This document shows, piece by piece, positions 1-11,993 of a stretch of 64,000 nucleotides of DNA. The notes beneath the pieces are model-generated. The model worked only from the letters and a program-made list of their open reading frames with translations, ran no database searches and was not told the origin of the DNA. Location: positions 21,663,501-21,727,500 of the forward strand of contig NC_079878.1 in the NCBI RefSeq assembly GCF_029227915.1, in the 5' to 3' direction. Both the position numbers and the translations under genes were made by a program. How positions within the stretch are numbered: position 1 is the first letter of the stretch; each line of letters begins with the position of its first letter. The stretch comes from Hydractinia symbiolongicarpus (lineage: Eukaryota > Cnidaria > Hydrozoa > Anthoathecata > Hydractiniidae).

Positions 1-2137
1 TTCTAAACTTTCTCATGTACCCACTCCTTATTTTTTCTGCATACATAATCCTTGTAAAAATTTCGTCCCTACCATTGCGACAGAACACAAAACGTATAAT
101 TACATAGCTAACAAGATTACCTCTAGTTTTCACATACTTTTTTATTTCGTTTCATAACAGATGACGTCATCGTCATTGCGATGTACATCACGCACGAACG
201 TTGGTTTACAAAAAAGCTAGTAAACATTTAGCCAACCTATCGATCATATTGTCATCGCTTCTGCTTTGATTTATCTGATTTGCTCAACGATCCATATTAA
301 TGATAGCTTTTAGTTATAAAGTGAAAACACATTGGCACTACCCACCACTCCCCCCAGCCTCAGCCCCAATCCCCTAACTCTCTCTCCCCTCTTCCCCATT
401 AACTCAAATCACTAAACAACGACATTTTTAGGTCATTCCACGAAGTCAGCAAATAGAAATAACTTGTCAACCTTTCTAATCATGCGTGGGTTAGCCAAGT
501 AGTGTTTAAAATCCGCATTTTTAACATGCCGTTTTTACGGAATAATCCATGGCAGGGTACACGATGGAAAGGAAATGTTGCAGAAATGTCGTGCTGACGT
601 CAGCGTGACATTGGCACATTTAAAAAAAATTACCAAATGACTTGAGATCCTACGTCCTGTTTCCACCGGCTTCGAAACTCGCTGCCTTGTGTCAATATAC
701 TTAGTGAAGGAGTGTAGTTTTGTACAAGGGTCAAACAAAGTTTTTGCGTCTTGATAGATCCAACATTTTGGCTTGATGATCTTAAAGCCATTTTCAGTCA
801 TAGCAACAAGAACGAATGTTAGACGTATAAATGTAGTCACAAGTGCGTGACATAAATATTGTTCAAAAATTATAAATGAAATCCAAACTTACATCTCTAT
901 CAATTGGCAATAATTTCCAGAATTGGTTCTTATCCCAAAAGTCATTATGTTTCGCATTCAATATCCAATCATTATACCTTAAATTTCCTGACATCAGCAT
1001 GTTAATTGACGGTCGACTAAATGTTGAACAATTTTTCATCGCTTTCTTTATATACAAACGCGTTGCTACAACTGCGCCAGGAGAACACACTCAATTATAC
1101 GATTTCTTTCATAAGTTATATAAAAACCTTTTAAAACTGTGTTTTACTTTATACTTTCGCACACTAATCGTTTCATTATATGTTAGCCTCGTTTTCATTA
1201 CGTAATCTACCTCGCTCTTATTATAAAGAAAAATTTCAATTAAGTAGCCATTGTACGCTAATACAAACGTTAAGTAAAGACAGAAAAACAGAAATGGGCA
1301 CAAAAGAAAATTATATTAGAGCTTTTGATTTAGCTCTAGCGTTTCAGGAAGACATGCTTATCTATCGATTAGCGTGCAAGAGACCCCATCAGCTTAGCTA
1401 TTGTCCAAAACATAATCAACATATTTAACCTTGAATCGGAAACCGGTTAATTGATTACGTGTTTTCTTGCAATTTTTTTTATTATGTATACGAAAAAATT
1501 GGATTAAAAATCATACAGCCACACAGACTCAAATACAAAGCGATGGAGTCAAGCCTTAAGTAGGGGGAGTTATCTTCCTTTCCTCTTTTTGCATCAAACG
1601 GCATCCCGTTGGCATGGTTGCGAAAATTGATTAAAATACAAAATGGTGGGATTCAAAGTAAATTTATAAATATATACGTGAGTAAGAACTATTTTATTAT
1701 GACATCACATATAACATAAAAAAATTGACTTTCTGTTTTAGGTCCTACTGATATCAAACCTCATTCCTCGATCAATCCAAGTGTCAATCAATAATAATCA
1801 AACTTAAAAATAGAATTTTTTCAGTGATAGATTTATCACTATCATTTTCAACGCCTTCCTTAACATCCTACGCCCCACGCCCTCCATCCCTACCCATAAA
1901 AAACAGCGTATATATTCATATTAAAAAAAATTGAAAGTATGAAGCTCTTTTTTACAGTCATGTGAATCCATAAAGCAAAGAATGGGGAAAGCTTTTTTTT
2001 GACATTTAATCTATAAATTTACACGTTTTCACCTACAACTCCATTTTTGATTTCCCCCTGAGTTTTTAAGAGCAAATGTTCTGGTAAACTATCCTGGCTT
2101 AAGTTTTTTTAAATTAATACCTTGGGCACTTATTTAA
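1..2137. other. AT-rich sequence without recognisable gene
   Basis: No reading frame here shows a protein family I recognise; the frames on both strands are short and low-complexity. A CRE-like palindrome TGACGTCA lies at 162-169, but such 8-mers occur by chance and nothing nearby supports a promoter. Pyrimidine-rich and T-rich tracts are common. Treat as intergenic or intronic DNA. Confidence 0.5.
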
Positions 2138-2171
2138 TTTAGCACACCAATTATATAATTGGTGTGCTAAA
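2138..2171. repeat. 34-bp perfect palindrome
   Basis: The two 17-base arms (2138-2154 and 2155-2171) are exact reverse complements with no spacer. The arm reads TTTAGCACACCAATTAT. It could be the remaining ends of a collapsed inverted-repeat element, a fold-back site, or a dimer-type protein binding site. Nothing adjacent identifies which. Confidence 0.8.
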
Positions 2172-2613
2172 CTCCACCCTCAGCTTTTTGTCACTACGTT
2201 GCAAAAAAAAAAAACTGTCCATTTATCAGATATATTCGTGTTATGATGGTTGACCTGTCACGAAATTCGAAATAATATTTGATGACGCTAGATTAGCTGA
2301 CAACGCTTTTTTATTTGCACCGAGGTGAGAATAAAATTTGCAAGAAAGCACCAAAGAAAAAATGTTGCGCAATAAGAAATTCTTTTCTATTTATCTTATC
2401 GTATTTATTTATTGGATTTATGTTTTTGATCATTCAAAATCGTGTAGTACATTAAAATTCTTGATTAGGATTAATCAGATGAAATTGATCTTATTATTTC
2501 AATGTATTAGATCCTCTTAATTGCAATTAGCTAAATAAACTGTTATTTAACTTGAAGGAAAACGACATAAGCTTTTGACAATCAGCAAAAGAAAATGAGC
2601 TTATGTCAATCAG

Positions 2614-2881
2614 TCACAGAAAACTCTCATAGAACACTATTACAGAAAACTCTCACAGAACACTCTCACAGAGCACTATCACAGAAAACTCTCACAGAAT
2701 ATTTTCACAGAACACTCTCACAGAACACTGTCACAGAACACTCTCACAGAACACTCTCACAGAACACTCTCACAGAACACTCTCACAGAACACTCTCACA
2801 GAACACTCTCACAGAACACTGTCACAGAACACTCTCACAGAACACTGTCACAGAACACTCTCATAGAACAGTCTTACAGAA
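2614..2881 (+). repeat. Minisatellite, 13-bp unit, about 20 copies
   Basis: The unit is TCACAGAACACTC with variants (CTGTCACAG, CTCATAG, AAAACTC). Because 13 is not a multiple of three and no frame contains a stop, the array gives a spurious open frame at 2595-2900 whose protein repeats every 13 residues. Variants are more diverged at the edges and nearly uniform in the middle, the usual pattern of slippage or unequal exchange. I do not regard the open frame as a gene. Confidence 0.9.
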
Positions 2882-3274
2882 AAAAAAAACGCATTCTTAG
2901 AAATCTAAACTCTTTTCCGGACTAATCGTTCAGAGTTCATCGTTGTTGACTCAAACTCAAAGGCAAACAAATTGTATTAATTGAATGTTCATAAATTGGG
3001 AATTCTACACTTGATGATAAATTTTGTATTAGCATGTTATAAACGGCTAAAAAACACAGTTTGCAGTTGTACAGTTTTATGAACCAAGTTTTAGCCTTTT
3101 CCTTTCTAACATCATCCGTGCTCAGAGAATATAGAATATCAGCCTTTCGTTTCTACTTTAAACTTCATGTTCCCTTAGCAACCTAACTGTCTTCTGGAAT
3201 TACCAAGTCGATTTCTAAAGTACGATATGTTCGTCAGTTGAAACGCACTGATATAACAAGCAAAAATACAATTT
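2882..3274. other. No gene seen
   Basis: AT-rich unique-looking sequence between the minisatellite and the inverted repeat at 3275. I see no motif or family here. Confidence 0.5.
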
Positions 3275-3369
3275 GATCCGCGGTCCCCAGAACTGGGAGC
3301 TGCAGACGAACCCACTACACTACGTGCGGCACTACGGTCTGCGGCTCTCAGTTCTGGGGACGGCGGATC
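3275..3369. repeat. tRNA-related inverted repeat (SINE-like fold-back)
   Basis: Arms of 32 bases at 3275-3306 and 3338-3369 are reverse complements with only about three mismatches, around a 31-base centre. The minus strand of the centre carries TAGTGTAGTGGG, an exact match to the pol III A-box pattern of tRNA genes. The right arm reads GGATCAAATCC on the plus strand, which fits a B-box. A complete tRNA cloverleaf cannot be drawn, so this looks like a tRNA-derived SINE or two heads joined head to head. Confidence 0.55.
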
Positions 3370-4553
3370 AAATCCCGCTCATTGCTTGGCAGTATTATAG
3401 TGATGAACAAAGTAGTTCTTCTTCAATATGACTTACACACATTATACTTGCCCGTCATGATCAGAGGTCTGATCGGGGTGAAACATTCTCTGTTGAGAAT
3501 GAAATACGGATGTGCTATGATAAATATTCACCTACATGTACATCCCACTAAGTTCACAATTCTTGTCCTTCATTTTACAAAAGTGCATATGCAGAAAAAA
3601 TTAACATTTACTCAAATTTAATTCCAAGAAATGAAATAAAAAGCGACTCACCACAAGGTCATTGAATGATCAAAAAACTAGAAAAAACAGTACTAGTTGC
3701 AATCGAGGACACTGTCTTCCTCAAGTTTCTTTTACACAATAATGATGTCGCGTATCGTGCACACAAAGTAGTTCAATTATTTCCTAAATTGTTTTTTTAT
3801 TTTGACATTATTGTTTCATTGTTTTTTTTTTCGGAAAAATAATTAATAAAATAAACATTTTAATGCATAAAATTATTATATACTTTGTGTTACTATTTGG
3901 TTTGTGTGTCTCTTTTCACAAATTTATTAAATTTGTATATAATTTCACACAACGATAATTATACCGTGTTTTATATACCGAATATGCATTATGCCGGCTG
4001 TCAAACCACATATTGTCGGATAAGGTCGCAATGACGGTGTCGGAGTATGACATAACGCCGACAATAAAACATAGACCGACCGTATTTTCCGGCAAAGAGA
4101 AATATAGAATCCGTTTGGGGTTGATTGATCTTTTTACGTCATTCACAACTACTTGAGAAAAAGAAGTGGAAGGGAACCGGCTCACGTTTTTGGAATGGAA
4201 TCGAAAAAACAAAAAACAAATTTAAGAAACTTTCAAAACAAATGTAGTCACTTTACCTTCTTACTTTGTTTTGTACATTGAACTTTGGGAAAGTGTTGGA
4301 ACGTTTTATTATCGTGCGTTTTTAATCCTAAAAAATGTTTAAGACTTGGTAACGCATGCCACCTTTGTTCCCAGGGATTTTTTAAAACAGGCAAAAATCC
4401 CTGACAACAAGGGTGAATGCACACAATAAATATTCTTACTGAAATGGGGCCTAATTTGTAACATATCAATGCACTACTTCTCTGTTACTATTCTTCTTGT
4501 TATTCTTGGATTTTAGTACAAAATATTGCTCTTACTTGCTTACCTGCCACACA
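3370..4553. other. No gene seen
   Basis: AT-rich sequence. Short frames exist on both strands (for example a 98-codon minus-strand frame at 3916-4212), but none has a recognisable domain, and their composition follows the background. Confidence 0.45.
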
Positions 4554-4666
4554 AGCCAATTGGTGGTCAGTAGATAGCACCAAATTGGCTGACAACACTA
4601 CATTTAAAGTGCGCCGGAGTAGGGACTCGAACCTGAAACCACCACACCATCCCCGCTTATTTTTGG
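4554..4666 (-). repeat. tRNA-derived SINE fragment with adjacent short inverted repeat
   Basis: On the minus strand there is an exact B-box, GGTTCGAGTCC (plus 4623-4633), preceded by an A-box-like TGGTGTGGTGGT (plus 4638-4649). The spacing between boxes is too short and the acceptor arms do not pair, so this is not a working tRNA gene. Just to the left, AGCCAATTGGTG and CACCAAATTGGCT form a near-perfect inverted repeat (4554-4591). Likely a decayed SINE. Confidence 0.5.
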
Positions 4667-6869
4667 CTGCAAAGTGATTATTCGGATTTATAAAATGCGC
4701 AACGCAAAACCAAAACTTTATCTCGGAGAATATTGCGGTTGTTCTCATTTAAAAGTGTCGTTAAGATTATCATTAACATTACTCAAACAAACTTTTGCAG
4801 AATAAATTGAAAAATAAGAATGGCTTTAAAAACCACCTTCCGAGGTCTCTTCTGACCTAAGATGGCGTATGGAGTTCTTACTTATTCTTTATTAGAAAAG
4901 AAATTGTTGGTAAGGATAAATTTAGCAACGATTACCTTCACACCAATGATACAGCGCAAGAAAGTCTTAAGTTTCTAATATTGCGGTATGAATTCTATAT
5001 GCGGAACATTTTGTGACGTTGCCTAATTATGCAATTGGTTGGTGTAATTATACTCTCCTTTAGAAAAACATAAAGGAGGCGCAGATGAGCCAAAAAACGT
5101 GTTTACAATAAAAATAATTAGAATTTATTTTATTTTGATTCTAATACAATTCTTAAAGTTTAAGAATATGACTTTCATTTCGTGTTCCATATTCTCTTTA
5201 AGAAAATTTTGAGGTAATTCCAAGTACATACCTTCATCGAGTTTCGTATGCGAGTCTTTATAGATTCTTTATAACTCTTGGTTTGTTTACACTTGGTCTT
5301 GTGTTCGTACATCGTGCGAGGTAATATAGAGACACACAGACGATAATATAAAGTAAAACACACAACGCTAAAAATGAACATTAAGCTGAATCAAAACATA
5401 TTCTAAAATTTATAAAAAATTAAAAAAAACAGTATTTAAGCTTTCTAATAATTTTGCATAATTTATTACAGATGAATGTTGACCATGCTAGAAAATAAAG
5501 AAATTTCAATAACAAAAAAAGAACAATATTTCTCTTCACAGCTCAAACGACGATGGCAGAATATATGAATACATTAATAGTTAGCCCGCGAAAAAATTCC
5601 TAGATCATTGTTTGTCTGTTTTTGACGAAGTAATGAAAATGACCTGTGGGCTCCGCATAAGTTGAGTTCACGAAATACTTATGTTATAATGTAGAATAGA
5701 AGTTAACCCGACAAATTTCACCGGAATTCACCCGTCAAAAGAACAGACGGGAATTCACCTGAAAAAGAGGGATTCGCCCGTCGCAGCTACCATGTTTAGT
5801 TCACGGGAATTCGCATCGTTAATATATCGCATTTTCTGTTGATGCGTCTGTAGCACAACTTTACTCTCGTGGACAGAAATACAAAATACAACTATTATTA
5901 TAGAGAAAACTCGCACTTAACTACGGAAGCTCATTAGTGCCATTTTTAGTAGGCTATTCAAAATTTTAAACAAGTGGTAGACATGGAAAAAAATTTAGTC
6001 GCCTATTTATAATTTCAAAAATATGGGTTAACATAAAAAAATAGTTGAAAAATCCATGAAAACACGACCGCTCGTTGGCGCGTGTGCACTTGGACAAAAT
6101 CTCAATAAAACCATACCGCATTTCCTATTATGTCCGTAGCTGCTTTATCCCGCGCAAATAGATAAACAACAGAAAAAGTAAAGGTATTATTATAGTCGAC
6201 AAATTAGTTCCTGACCAATGGAAAAACCGACCGTGATACTTGATGCATCCGTTAACAAAGCATTTTTTACTAGGTCGCAGGCAATTCGATAAAAAAACTA
6301 TCGCATGTGCTTTTTCGTAGAGAACAAGGAGTTTGTAGAGACACAGTTTGTGAGTCCTTTACCACGACATCAAATCGGATTACAGACCAAATACGAATAA
6401 TATTATAGAAACTATTTGGGAAAACCGTCGAGGCACGCCCATCTCACGGTTAGGCTTCCGGACATAATTCGTGCATGTTTAGCACGTGGTTTTAGCAACC
6501 ATATTTCAGAAAAAATACAGTGAAACCACCTCCCACATAGCAAACACCTCTTTACAGCGAACCCACAATTAAATAATTTCATTTTATAAGGATACAACTC
6601 ACAATCGTTTCTCTCCATTCAATGTCCTCCAGCACATAGACACTGGGAAAAATAATAAAACAACCCTAAGGAAGACCCGAAAATGGTATTACCGACAGAC
6701 CTTTCGCCCTCAAAAGTAAGTACACTAGAATGTCTCGAAATATCAAACTTCTTTTTATTGTGGAAAAGGCTCATGCAAAATCACCCTAGGCTAAAAAGAT
6801 ATAATAAGGTCCCATCTTTGGATTTTGATGATGTTAGGATGTGCTGTCAATACGCAAAAAAATACCTGT
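4667..6869. other. No gene seen; short degenerate motif repeats near 5710-5830
   Basis: AT-rich. Around 5710-5830 the motif GGGAATTCACC / GGAATTCACCCGTC recurs three to four times in both orientations, giving weak fold-back potential. No protein-coding family is visible in any frame. Confidence 0.45.
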
Positions 6870-7900
6870 ATTTTGTGGAGCTTGAAACGTTGATGGAAAT
6901 AATGTATAGGATCGCGCAGTTTGTCAGCGTTTAAGGAGATATACGAGTTTTTTTAAGGATGTCAGCAATGTTCCACCAATTTATAATTTTTTCTTAAATT
7001 TGCATCCTTGTTGCCTTCATCTTATAGAACTAGAAACGCTGATCAAGAAAATGTATAGGATGATGCACGTTCGCCGAACAGTTACAGAGATATTAGGGTT
7101 TGAAGGTTCATTGATGATGTCATCAACTTGTTTGTTTCCAAAGCGGGTGGTTTGACCCAGCATAAGGAAATTAGTTCTATCCTTAGTTACCTACGCAAGA
7201 GATGACGTCAGTTATTTGCAACCATTTCCAAGTTATTTAGCCTTATATTTAAAAATGCAACGGCTTCACTATTCTTATTAAATAAATTGAAGGCGGTCTA
7301 AATGCATTGGTACTAGGCAGTGAACAAATAAGAGATACTTTTTTCGGTGACTTTAATGAAAATTTTGGTGACTTCAAAGGAAAATGAGCACATCCACCAT
7401 GCCTGCTAAGGTGCCACCATGCGAATTGCTTATGTGCTTGAATTTTGATGCCGTCAACCCGTCAGGAGAAAAATCATTTTTGTTTACTTGTTGCTTCAAA
7501 TGTGTAGAGCTTGAAAACTGATCAAGAAAATATATAAGATCACGTACATTGGACAAAAGATTAAGGAGATATAAGGGTTTAAGAATTTTTTTAGCCGTTG
7601 CCTTCATTGTGTAGAGCTTAAAACACTTATCAGGAAAATGTATAGGATCATGTACTTTTGACAAACGGTTACATAGGTTACATAAATATTAGGGTTTAAA
7701 GGTTTTTTAATGACGTCATCAACCTGTCTGTTCCGAAAAAGGTGAGTTGACCCAGCCTTGAGAAACTTACTCAATATGGTGCTAGGTGGCCTCTAGTTAC
7801 CCACGCGGGAGATGGCGTCAGTTATTTAAACCATTTCCAATACATAAGGCCGTAACATAAAAGTGCAATGCAATGACCTTGCTAATTTTAAAAATGCTTT
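6870..7900. repeat. Diverged long repeat region, two interspersed modules
   Basis: One module of about 85 bp, recognisable by GTAGAGCTTGAAAAC then GAAAATGTATAGGATCA and GGAGATATAAGGGTTT, occurs near 6875, 7022, 7500 and 7608. A second module of about 140 bp, starting near GGTTTGACCCAGC and containing GAGATGACGTCAGTTATTT, occurs at about 7140-7260 and 7735-7870. Copies differ at many positions, so the amplification is old. No coding capacity is evident. The family is not recognised. Confidence 0.6.
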
Positions 7901-8189
7901 AGCTTCAGAAAGGTTAACAAATAAGACATAAATCCTGTGGCAACATTAAAGGAAAATGAAGATATTCTGTTTTATTTACACAGACACACTTATTATAGTC
8001 TGGATAAATTCATCCGTACTCGATATTCAAAGCAACGACATAAATTTTTTTTTAAAAAAGCTATATTTCGTACAACCAACGTATACACATTTCGGGCAAC
8101 TAAAATTCTATTAACAAGGTTCGCTTTAAAAGTAAAAGTGATAAAATGACCAATTAGTGTCGAATAAAATAGAATTAAGAAAGTTGTTT
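7901..8189. other. No gene seen
   Basis: AT-rich sequence 3' of the minus-strand Penelope-like relic. It may include that element's 3' tail, but I cannot place a boundary. Confidence 0.4.
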
Positions 8190-9625
8190 TCAACACATTG
8201 TAATTCTTTTGTTTGGGCTTATCAAGTTCAAGAAATCATAATGCATCATTTTGTTAATGTAATTGTATAAAATAGCACTGTCTTTTGTTGTCGCATGTTC
8301 AAGACAACGTTTATGTAGCTTCCGCTCTGTTTTACAGATGTAATCAGCGGAACAACCGTGCCAACAAAAACGATATACTACATTTGACTTTGACATTAAC
8401 GGTGTTTTATCTTGTTGTTGAATAAGTTACTCTCAGAATAAGTATCATGTTTCCCCGAACAGACCTACGCAAAGTGTTGGCTTTGCTCGCCAAGGTACGG
8501 TATTTTCATCCAAGTAGTAACAGCATTGGCATTAGTAGTGCTTTCAGCACTAGTGTTATTTTAACTCGTAAGTGTTCTTTTAATTATGCCAGTACAAAAA
8601 TGTTTGCCAAGTGCATTCCAAGAAGCAAATATGCGAATCATTAAAAGTTCTTGTGAAAGTTTGTTATTGCAACAAATCCTTTTAGTTCGAGTTACAAGAC
8701 TGCGAATCCCGGCAATTATATGGTTTCAATTTGTATAACTATCAAAGTTTGTATATTGTCCTGTGTTCGTATCTTTACAAAAGAGGGTTAGACCATCTGG
8801 TGCAATCTCTATATCCAAAAAATTTTGAACCTCATTTTTAAAGTACCAACCGTAAATTTAAGATTCGAATCAAAACTGTTAATCATACTACCAACAAGGT
8901 GTCGTCAACGTATCTGCCGTAATATTTTTTTGTACCATCTTTTTACTAAACTTTTAATTATTACCTCGTCAGTCATAATTAAGTTTGCAAGTAGTGGGCT
9001 CATTGAGCTACCAATACTGAACCCATCACTTTGTTCATAAAGCTGATCATTACAAGAAAACACACAGTATCCTTGATGAGTTTCTTGAAAGTGGACTTTT
9101 TTTAGATCTGGTTTGAGCAGTTTTTTGTTGTAAATTCGGTCTAAAAAAACATCAATAGTTCTATTTAATTGAACATTCGTAGAAAGTGATGTCACATTAA
9201 AAGACACAAAAACACATCCTTCAACAAACAATTCACGTCGTATATTACAAAGCTTGATCCCAATGTCGAAAGAATCTTTTACGACAAAGTTATTATGTGT
9301 TAATAGAAAAAGAAGGCTTGATAGAAATTTATTAACATGATCATGGGTGGATCCTGTTGTGTCATTAATGGGTCTAAACTTTGGTCATCCTTTAAAGGCT
9401 TTTTGTGTTTTGGGAAGCCCATGGAAACAAGCAGGTTTTGCATGCTTAGGACGCATCGATTTATACCGAGCTTTAACAATCTCGTTACGTTTAAGGAGTG
9501 GTAATAGGTAACTTTGTAGCGATTTCAATCGTGAAAAAGTGGAATCTGCTTTAATTTTTTTAAACTTGGTTTCATCATCAAATAAATTGTTACAATCTGA
9601 GTGTCAATACTATTTACAATGTTAC
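8190..9625 (-). pseudogene. Penelope-like element relic: RT plus GIY-YIG endonuclease
   Basis: Read on the minus strand from about 9625 to 8190. In order: an RT N-terminal part with NLFDDETKFKKI (about 9605-9560), HGLPKTQK (about 9420), a block matching the Penelope pattern VSFNVTSLSTNV (8905-9231) followed by GFSIGSSMSPLLANLIM, then the catalytic YVDD at plus 8901-8912 one frame over. A thumb-like SLVTRTKRICC follows near 8690. The last part, 8190-8396, reads NVVYRFCWHGCSADYICKTE, which matches the GIY-YIG nuclease signature with the second motif changed to YIC. Several frameshifts and stops separate these blocks. In intact elements the protein does target-primed reverse transcription in the nucleus. 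This copy is dead. It is a different lineage from the tandem array at 37603-48155, which lacks GIY-YIG. Confidence 0.85.
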
Positions 9626-10019
9626 AAAGATGTAACGAACATTAAAAGGATTCAGACATTAAAGGAAAGATATCAAAAGATATCATTGAATATTGATGAT
9701 AACGAAAACAATAATGAAGTGTGTATTAAAGACACTCAGTCAAATATTGAAGCTTACGACAAAAGACGGAGATAAATAGCATGAAGATCAAATTAATGGA
9801 ATTGGCAAGGGTATGCTTCATGTAGCTGAACAACTTCAGGATTCATGATTTTTGATTCAAATGAACGATATCCCAAATGAATGCGATGCATCAGCCAACG
9901 ATGTTCAGTATTACCAGAAATGTTGCGTGACTATTCAATGCTAAGTAGCAAAATCAAACGTAGAACTTGCAGAAGTACAAGAGTTAGAAGATGTAAAAAT
10001 CTTGTAGTATTTGTATATA
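9626..10019. other. Spacer between Penelope-like and gypsy relics
   Basis: A plus-strand frame at 9539-9775 overlaps the end of the Penelope relic in antisense and has no recognisable domain beyond it. The gypsy 5' LTR probably begins in or after this stretch, but with no second LTR in the window the boundary cannot be set. Confidence 0.4.
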
Positions 10020-10185
10020 ATCGGCGACCGTGAGAATTGTAGATATATAGAACGTGGAGACGAAATATAAATATGGCGGTATATTTTTATATAAGAATTC
10101 GTGTGTCACATAGTTGATTGGTCAGACTATTCTAGGTTCATCTTAGTCAGCTAGGTATTAGAACACTAAAAATTGGCGACGAGCA
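10020..10185 (+). promoter_or_regulatory. Probable end of gypsy 5' LTR with primer-binding-site-like sequence
   Basis: The string ATTGGCGACGAGCAG near 10173-10187 resembles the start of Ty3/gypsy leaders where the tRNA primer binds, and the gag-like frame follows within about 30 bases. The preceding 150 bases, with a TATATAA run, would be LTR. The assignment is inferred from position only, since the partner LTR is absent. Confidence 0.35.
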
Positions 10186-10199
10186 GAGGATCCGAGTTC

Positions 10200-11035
10200 A
10201 TGCAAGTTTTAACAGAATTAGTTATCGAAACAAAAGCATAGAAAGTCAAAATCAGAATATCTACAGCTGCAATACCAGTACAGTTGCCAGCATTAACACA
10301 GTTTGACCCAAAAGGGGAGCTATCAACCTTAGCACAGCGTTGGGAGCAGTGAAGAAAGAGTTTTAGTTACTTTATTGAGGCGTCTGGGATCGTAAATGAT
10401 GGTCAAAAAAGAGCCACACATCTGCACATGTCAGGAGAGGAAGTACAGCAAATCTTTGACCCTTTACCCAATTCAGATGAAGCCACAACATTTCAACACG
10501 CATTGACAAAGTTGAACGATCAATTCAATGTCAAGAAGAATGTACCATATGAAAGAATTATTTTCCACGAAGCAAAGCAAGAAAGTGGAGAATCAGTTGA
10601 TGCATTTGTTACCAGACTGAGGAAGTTAGCACAATACTGTGAGTACACAAATCTGGATGATGAGATCAGAGATCAAGTCATCGCAAAATGTCGAAATTCA
10701 AAATTTCGCAGAAGATTACTTCAGGAAACAGACTTAAACAGTCAGCAAGTCAAACAAAGAAAATTGAAGAAAACGCATTAAGTGTAGGTGAAGTAAACAC
10801 CATGATGGAATGAATAATTTCGGAAACAAACGAAATTACAACAAAAACAATGGGAAGAAAGTCTATAATAAGAGTGACGTTAGCAGAGACAGCAAAAATA
10901 TTTTACAACAATAACCACGGTGGTAGATGTGGCATGACGTCACACTCTAGCAAAGATTGTAGAATAACAAAAGGGAAAACATGCAAGAAATGCAGTCTCA
11001 TTGGACATTTTGCAAAATGCCGTAAAGCAAATTAG
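10200..11035 (+). pseudogene. Ty3/gypsy gag relic with CCHC zinc knuckle
   Basis: An open frame at 10428-10781 (117 codons) carries the conserved gag core with ESGESVDAFVTRLRKLAQYC and YTNLDDEIRDQVIAKC, typical of the retrotransposon gag domain of metazoan gypsy elements. Upstream sequence from about 10200 reads LTQFDPKGE with stop codons, so the start is broken. A second frame at 10850-11035 has CKKCSLIGHFAKC, a zinc knuckle with H-x3-C instead of the usual H-x4-C (one residue lost); the first knuckle (CGMTSHSSKDC) has also lost a cysteine pair. Gag normally packages the RNA into cytoplasmic particles. Confidence 0.8.
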
Positions 11036-11204
11036 ACAGACAGAAACACAAAGTTAGAACCACAGAAGACAATGCAAGTGAAGAAGAGTCAAACTCAAAT
11101 GACGAAGATGATTGTTATGTATTCTGCATATTCAAAAACATTCGAAAAGATTGTCCCTGCACCGAAACTAGCAAAATGTTCTACAAAAATATATCCTTAT
11201 CAAT

Positions 11205-11993
11205 GAAACACACCATTGAAAGTCAGAGGAACATTCAAAGCAATCACCAGGACTTCATATGGGAAAATAGCAAAACTGAAGTGCTATGTAGTCGAAGGTG
11301 ATTGAGGAGCATTATTAGGATTAAAAAGTGCGAAGATACTAGATCTTATCAGAATTGGCCCACCAAATGTTGAATCTATTAATAACATGGACACAACACC
11401 TGTACAAATGCTACTGTCTAATGCAGAGAAAATCATCACAGATAAAACAAGTAATTCAGAGAATCCTACACCCAAAGATACAAGAAGTTTTAGATAGACA
11501 CAAGAAAGCTTTCAGTGGAATGGGGAAACTCAAGAATTTCCAGCTTAAACTTCACATCGACGAGTCAATCACACCAGTCCAGCAACCAGTGAGAAGATTG
11601 CTATACCATACTAGACAGACAGTATCAGATGAAATAGACAGATTAGTTAAAAATGACTACATAAAAAAGTAAATGGACCAACTAGTTGGATAAACCCAAT
11701 AGTAGTGGTACCCAAAGCAAATGGGAAAATAAGACTATATGTATTGACATGCGAAGAGCAAACGAAGCTATAATAAGAGAGAGACATCAAATTCCGAAGT
11801 TAGATGAGATACTACCGGAACTCAATGACGCAAAATATTTTTGCAAGCTTGATCGAAGAGAAGGTTATCATCAAATAGGGCTTGATGAGAGTTCTAGACA
11901 CATTACCTCCTTTATAACTCACAAAAGCTGTTATCAATCAAAACGACTCATCTATGGAACTAATTCTGCATTTGAACAATTTCAGAAAACAAT
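11205..11993 (+). pseudogene. Ty3/gypsy pol relic, protease end to RT motif A
   Basis: From 11205 the frame reads TPLKVRGTFKAITRTSYGK, the protease-RT spacer of gypsy pol, with a stop near 11262. RT begins with the HPKIQEVLDRHKKAFSGMGK block (11355-11672), shifts frame near 11675, and continues at 11686 with the substrate-binding part and YFCKLDRREGYHQI, where the first catalytic Asp is present. The frame ends at FEQFQKTI, exactly where the DNA transposon at 11994-13600 is inserted. Downstream RT resumes at 13601. The gene was damaged by frameshifts as well as by the insertion. Confidence 0.85.

Noticed and set aside
162-169. CRE promoter site TGACGTCA
   Set aside because: An isolated 8-mer with no associated gene; similar strings occur in the repeat at 7.2 and 7.7 kb.
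876-1428. Short plus- and minus-strand frames around 0.9-1.4 kb
   Set aside because: Mutually overlapping, AT-biased frames with no recognisable domain, splice signals or repeats of coding type.
2595-2900. 101-codon plus-strand open frame
   Set aside because: It is entirely made of the 13-bp minisatellite, which lacks stops in every frame; no gene evidence.
3916-4212. 98-codon minus-strand frame
   Set aside because: No domain, and the length is within chance expectation for such a sequence.
4609-4666. Functional tRNA gene on the minus strand
   Set aside because: Exact B-box, but the box spacing is too small and no acceptor or anticodon stems form.
9539-9775. 78-codon plus-strand frame
   Set aside because: Its first half is antisense to the Penelope-like RT; the second half has no family match.
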